Assembly (NCBI GenBank): GCA_035309005.1
Contig: DATGFP010000037.1
Span: forward strand, 1 to 33,145
DNA: 33,145 bases
Source of the DNA: DATARH01 sp035309005
GTDB lineage: Bacteria; Pseudomonadota; Alphaproteobacteria; ATCC43930; CGMCC-115725
Direction: 5' to 3'
The notes under the pieces were generated by a model. It was not told the DNA's origin, did not search any database, and saw only the letters and a program-made list of their open reading frames with translations. Numbering within the stretch: position 1 is the first letter of the stretch; every line of letters starts with the position of its first letter. The translations under genes were made by a program, and so were the position numbers. Below are positions 31,601 to 33,145 of the stretch, in pieces.

Positions 31601-31842
31601 TTGTCAGCCCGAGCGCCACCCCGCAGCAGTGGACGACAGGCAACGTCGGCACGTCGTTCGCGGAAAACACCACCGGGGCTTACGCCAGCGCAAGTGCGGG
31701 CTTCAACTACAACACCAGCACCGGCCAGCTGCACTATTCGTCGACCGGCGCCCCCACCTCACAAAGCCTCGTCGCGACCCTGACGGGTCACCCGGCGGTC
31801 GGCGACACCTCCGCGAACATGCAGCTGTTTTTCGTCAGCTGA
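28603..31842 (+). CDS. Large beta-solenoid and RTX-like repeat protein, probable type I secretion substrate
   Basis: 1079 residues, rich in Gly, Asn, Thr, Val. Residues 16 to about 620 are stacked beta-helix turns of the form GGSVTN-x-GxIxG-x-GVYL; the best-kept units start at 414, 460, 507 and 554, a period of 46-47. Residues about 660-1000 hold three other modules with VGGAGAD (722), YGGPGID (832) and VGGPGAD (940), a period of 108-110, each with NNFT-V and a NDIF-type RTX-like calcium strand. The tail (FNYNTSTGQLHYSSTGAP to FFVS) resembles C-terminal signals of type I secreted RTX proteins. No N-terminal signal peptide and no beta-barrel. Probably a surface or matrix adhesin. No transporter genes are in view. 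The ATG has no clear ribosome site; an in-frame stop at 28576 limits it upstream. Confidence 0.85.
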   Translation: MAAPTAVAPARTDFGEVEVTGKVYSGSYANIVLLDPGTQETATITGIVSNSTGTDAILGTIAFPWIVNNSGTVAATGSTGNGIELLQGGAVNNQLAKALIEGYDGVLIKGAAGAVTNLGLIEATGTNGRGVLFTYGGSVVNGSAANTAATIAGVRNAVLIEGAAGNVTNFGTVTSSGTHATINLFEGGTVTNGSSASTKALISGAGTGVYFKYGGGGVTNFGNIVGSTGISLHDGGTVNNGAPGSTTATIVGTSGAGVVISLTAGTVVNFGTVESLGTSPAIVLNGAGGSVANGSAAVTTALITSQGSGIYIGRGPGAVTNFGNILSSSLRGNAVTLDGGGSLTNEGAIHSNHTSNSVVYVLDGGSVTNAKNGPITGQISGIGTGIVFRAGPGTVTNSGSIQSSGNTGVYLGTGGRVINVTGGLIAGKGDGIFARGAAATVSNTGAIQATAGNAIYLAAGGQVTNNAGGAITGSGDAVFSRGAAATVSNAGALQGGTFANAVYLTTGGSVTNQKGGVIVAGENGITGRGLPITVTNAGMIESTGTFSGVYLQGGGSVVNQTSATITGGLAGLHLWGPNAVTVTNQGVITGAIGVYDDPSFAPNLTVTNFATIASTAGTSGTALVLGVSSSRGLLVVEPGSTITGMVNGGGNGEVEFVEGGVNDVSNMFGFATIELANGVSHTLTLTDNNFTSVNFNHITVLGGNAGNTVTDSELGTSPVIFVGGAGADTFIGGPGNDIFQFTAAALQSTDSVQGNGGTDNQLVMTSPGVVTANGVTGVEIYRLGNGGPDSLSLVNNNFTGVSGGFIRVYGGNGNNAISALNVTNPGDQVVMYGGPGIDTLTGSANNDIFVFSAANLGAADTVAGGLGSDELLLTTSGTIAVNQVRAVETYVLASTGANTLTLANANFTNVTGDTIKVIGGNVGNTVDDSAVTGLNKLVFVGGPGADTIMAGLNTTVTGGGGANRFEFVNSAPATNTIVDFGGSLTNGLVFSVSGFALSGFVSPSATPQQWTTGNVGTSFAENTTGAYASASAGFNYNTSTGQLHYSSTGAPTSQSLVATLTGHPAVGDTSANMQLFFVS

Positions 31843-31901
31843 GGTCGCGGCGGCGCGACGAGGCAGCCGCGGGCCGGGCTGGCATATCGCGCGGGAGTTT
31901 C

Positions 31902-32972
31902 TCAGGCGAAGGCGCGGCGGATCCGGCCCCAATCCTCGATCGCGTGCTCCTGGCCGGGCACGATCTGGATCGCGATCTCGCGGTAGCCGGCCGCCGCCAG
32001 GGCCGCGATGCGCTCCTTCAGCTCAGGTTCGCGCGCCGCGAAGGTGGTCAGGCGGATGAGGTCGGCGGTGACGAACTCGCGCTCCTCGGGCTTGACGAAC
32101 ATCAGGTGGCCGCGGTGGTTTTCCAGGTAATGCGCGCCCTGCGGCCGGAAATTGCGGGCGAGCGCGACGTAGCCGGCGACGGCCTCGGCCACCGCCGGCG
32201 GCATCTCGGCGAGCGCCGGCCAGCCCATCAGCGCCGCGTCGGCGGCGCGGTGCAGCAGCATCGCGGCGCGCGGGCCCGCTTGCGCGATTGCTCGCGGGCT
32301 ATCGGCCGGCTCATGCTCGCCAAGCACGACGCCACCGGTCAGCACCACCGCGTCGAGCGCCTCTTCGGCCTGCCCGGCGGCGGCCCATAGGCGGCGCATT
32401 TCACCAAGCGCGGCGACGCCGCCCGCGACATCGGCGGTGGTGTTGATCCAGCCCGCGCCGAGCTTGGCGGTCAGTTGCCGCGCCTTGGGGCCGGAGGCGG
32501 CGATGTAGAGCCCGATGGGGTCGCGCGTGTTGACGAGGCCGAGTTCGGGGTTGAGCAGGCGAATGAGGCGCCGCTTGCCCTCGAACTCGGCTTCGATCGT
32601 CTCCTCGCGCAGCAGCGCGGTGACCTCGCTTATGTAGGCTTCCATGTCGGCGAGCTTGACCGCGCCCAACCCCATCGCGCGGCGCCCGGTAAAGCCGGTG
32701 CCGACCCCGAAATCGATCCGCCCCGGCGCCAGCTTGTTGAGCGAGGCAAAGGCGTTGGCCGCCACCGGCGCGATGCGGTTTGAGGGAATGAGGACGCCGG
32801 TGCCGAGGCGGATCGTCGTCGTCTTGATGGCGGCCGCGGCCATCGCGACAAACGGGTCGGCGCTCAGCATCTGGGTGTCGTAAAACCAGGCGCGGCTGAA
32901 GCCCAGTTCCTCGGCGCGCCGCACCACCCGCCACGAGTAGGCGTCGGTCGGGATCGCGATCGCAAAGCGCAT
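31902..32972 (-). CDS. LLM class flavin-dependent oxidoreductase
   Basis: 356 residues of the luciferase-like TIM-barrel family. MRFAIAIPTDAYSW, RRAEELGFSRAWFYDTQML, RLGTGVLIPSNRIAPVAANA, LNKLAPGRIDFGVGTGFTGR and LYIAASGPKARQLTAKLGAG are the standard elements that bind FMN or F420. The start ATG 32970-32972 follows GGGAGGGC. Members reduce, oxidise or monooxygenate diverse substrates; the substrate here is unknown. It is convergent with the beta-solenoid gene across 59 bases and lies next to an IS5-type element whose insertion lies 53 bases upstream of its start, so its promoter may be changed. Confidence 0.92.
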   Translation of the reverse strand: MRFAIAIPTDAYSWRVVRRAEELGFSRAWFYDTQMLSADPFVAMAAAAIKTTTIRLGTGVLIPSNRIAPVAANAFASLNKLAPGRIDFGVGTGFTGRRAMGLGAVKLADMEAYISEVTALLREETIEAEFEGKRRLIRLLNPELGLVNTRDPIGLYIAASGPKARQLTAKLGAGWINTTADVAGGVAALGEMRRLWAAAGQAEEALDAVVLTGGVVLGEHEPADSPRAIAQAGPRAAMLLHRAADAALMGWPALAEMPPAVAEAVAGYVALARNFRPQGAHYLENHRGHLMFVKPEEREFVTADLIRLTTFAAREPELKERIAALAAAGYREIAIQIVPGQEHAIEDWGRIRRAFA

Positions 32973-33009
32973 GCCTGCCCTCCCTGGAGGGCCGCGCCGC
33001 GCAGCCCTT

Positions 33010-33145
33010 TAGGTTCCAGACTCAATCATAACCACCAGATAACGATGGCGGCGAGGGTCACCGCGGCGGCGAAGTTGGCGGCGAGCTTGTCGTAGCGGGT
33101 GGCGATGCGGCGCCAGTCTTTGAGGCGGCAGAACATGCGCTCGAT
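33010..33145 (-). mobile_element. End of an IS5-family insertion sequence (runs out of the window)
   Basis: The end of the window carries the tail of a transposase gene and, beyond its stop, AGGTTCCAGACTCAATC (33011-33027), a likely terminal inverted repeat. The exact tip and target duplication cannot be fixed without the other end. Confidence 0.7.
33026..33145 (-). CDS. IS5-family DDE transposase, C-terminal 39 residues
   Basis: Reading the minus strand from the edge gives IERMFCRLKDWRRIATRYDK followed by LAANFAAAVTLAAIVIWWL and a TGA stop at 33028-33026. This is the well-kept C-terminus of IS5-type transposases, with the E of the DDE triad expected in the first residues (ER). The rest lies outside the window. 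It was not in the supplied reading-frame list because it has no start inside the window. Confidence 0.9.
   Translation of the reverse strand: MERMFCRLKDWRRIATRYDKLAANFAAAVTLAAIVIWWL

Noticed and set aside
29629..31734. 701-codon minus-strand open frame across the beta-solenoid gene
   Set aside because: Composition is that of a mirror frame; the plus frame has regular protein repeats and a plausible C-terminal signal.

Overview
The window is a 33 kb piece of a high-GC bacterial chromosome. Dense coding, many 1-4 base stop/start overlaps, Coq7-type ubiquinone hydroxylation, a DsbB-YqaA pair, a CoaBC-Dut operon, CaiB/BaiF and crotonase-type CoA enzymes and several families of palindromic intergenic repeats all point to an alphaproteobacterium, most likely a soil or aquatic Rhodospirillales-like or Hyphomicrobiales-like lineage (inference; no rRNA or tRNA is present). 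I saw no tRNA, rRNA, CRISPR array, prophage or replication origin.

Layout. 1-9275: the 3' part of an ECHDC3-type crotonase; a divergent ThuA-like gene; then a plus-strand train of a Phd/VapC toxin-antitoxin pair, HyuA, an SDR dehydrogenase, HyuB, a frameshifted Uma2-type nuclease gene, YqaA, DsbB and Coq7. Most joints in this train overlap by 1-8 bases. 9398-10546: an amidohydrolase. 10723-12005 (minus): pyridoxal kinase and a small membrane protein. 12084-12962: a CitE/HpcH-type lyase. 12971-16782 (minus): CoaBC, Dut, an Rrf2 regulator, a MoeB/ThiF enzyme and an exported SH3 protein, probably one transcription unit. 16996-19578: a crotonase (minus) divergent from a gamma-glutamyltransferase homologue (plus). 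19609-20334: an M48-type metalloprotease of lower GC. 20367-22100: a cupin (minus) divergent from a DNA-binding-domain/citrate-synthase fusion. 22255-23923: a methyltransferase (minus) divergent from an Lrp/AsnC regulator. 23984-28461: a two-subunit thiamine-diphosphate decarboxylase, a formyl-CoA-transferase-like enzyme and a 2-hydroxyacyl-CoA lyase/oxalyl-CoA decarboxylase-like enzyme, closed by a strong terminator. 28603-31842: a 1079-residue beta-solenoid plus RTX-like secreted protein. 31902-32972 (minus): a luciferase-like flavin monooxygenase. 33026-33145: the end of an IS5-family transposase.

How they fit together. Three blocks look like working units. HyuA-SDR-HyuB probably handles a cyclic amide or related carboxylation substrate. 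CoaBC-Dut-Rrf2-MoeB-SH3 is a housekeeping cluster. The 23.4-28.5 kb block combines an Lrp-type regulator, two thiamine-diphosphate enzyme systems and a CoA transferase, which suggests catabolism of 2-oxo acids, oxalate or 2-hydroxyacyl-CoA with formyl-CoA as a C1 unit (inference).

The most notable items are the HTH-citrate synthase whose start codon lies at the centre of a perfect palindrome, the beta-solenoid/RTX protein with two different regular repeat periods, the CoA-transferase/ThDP-lyase pair, an in-frame palindromic repeat inside coaBC, and a 180-base element with perfect inverted ends nested in another repeat.
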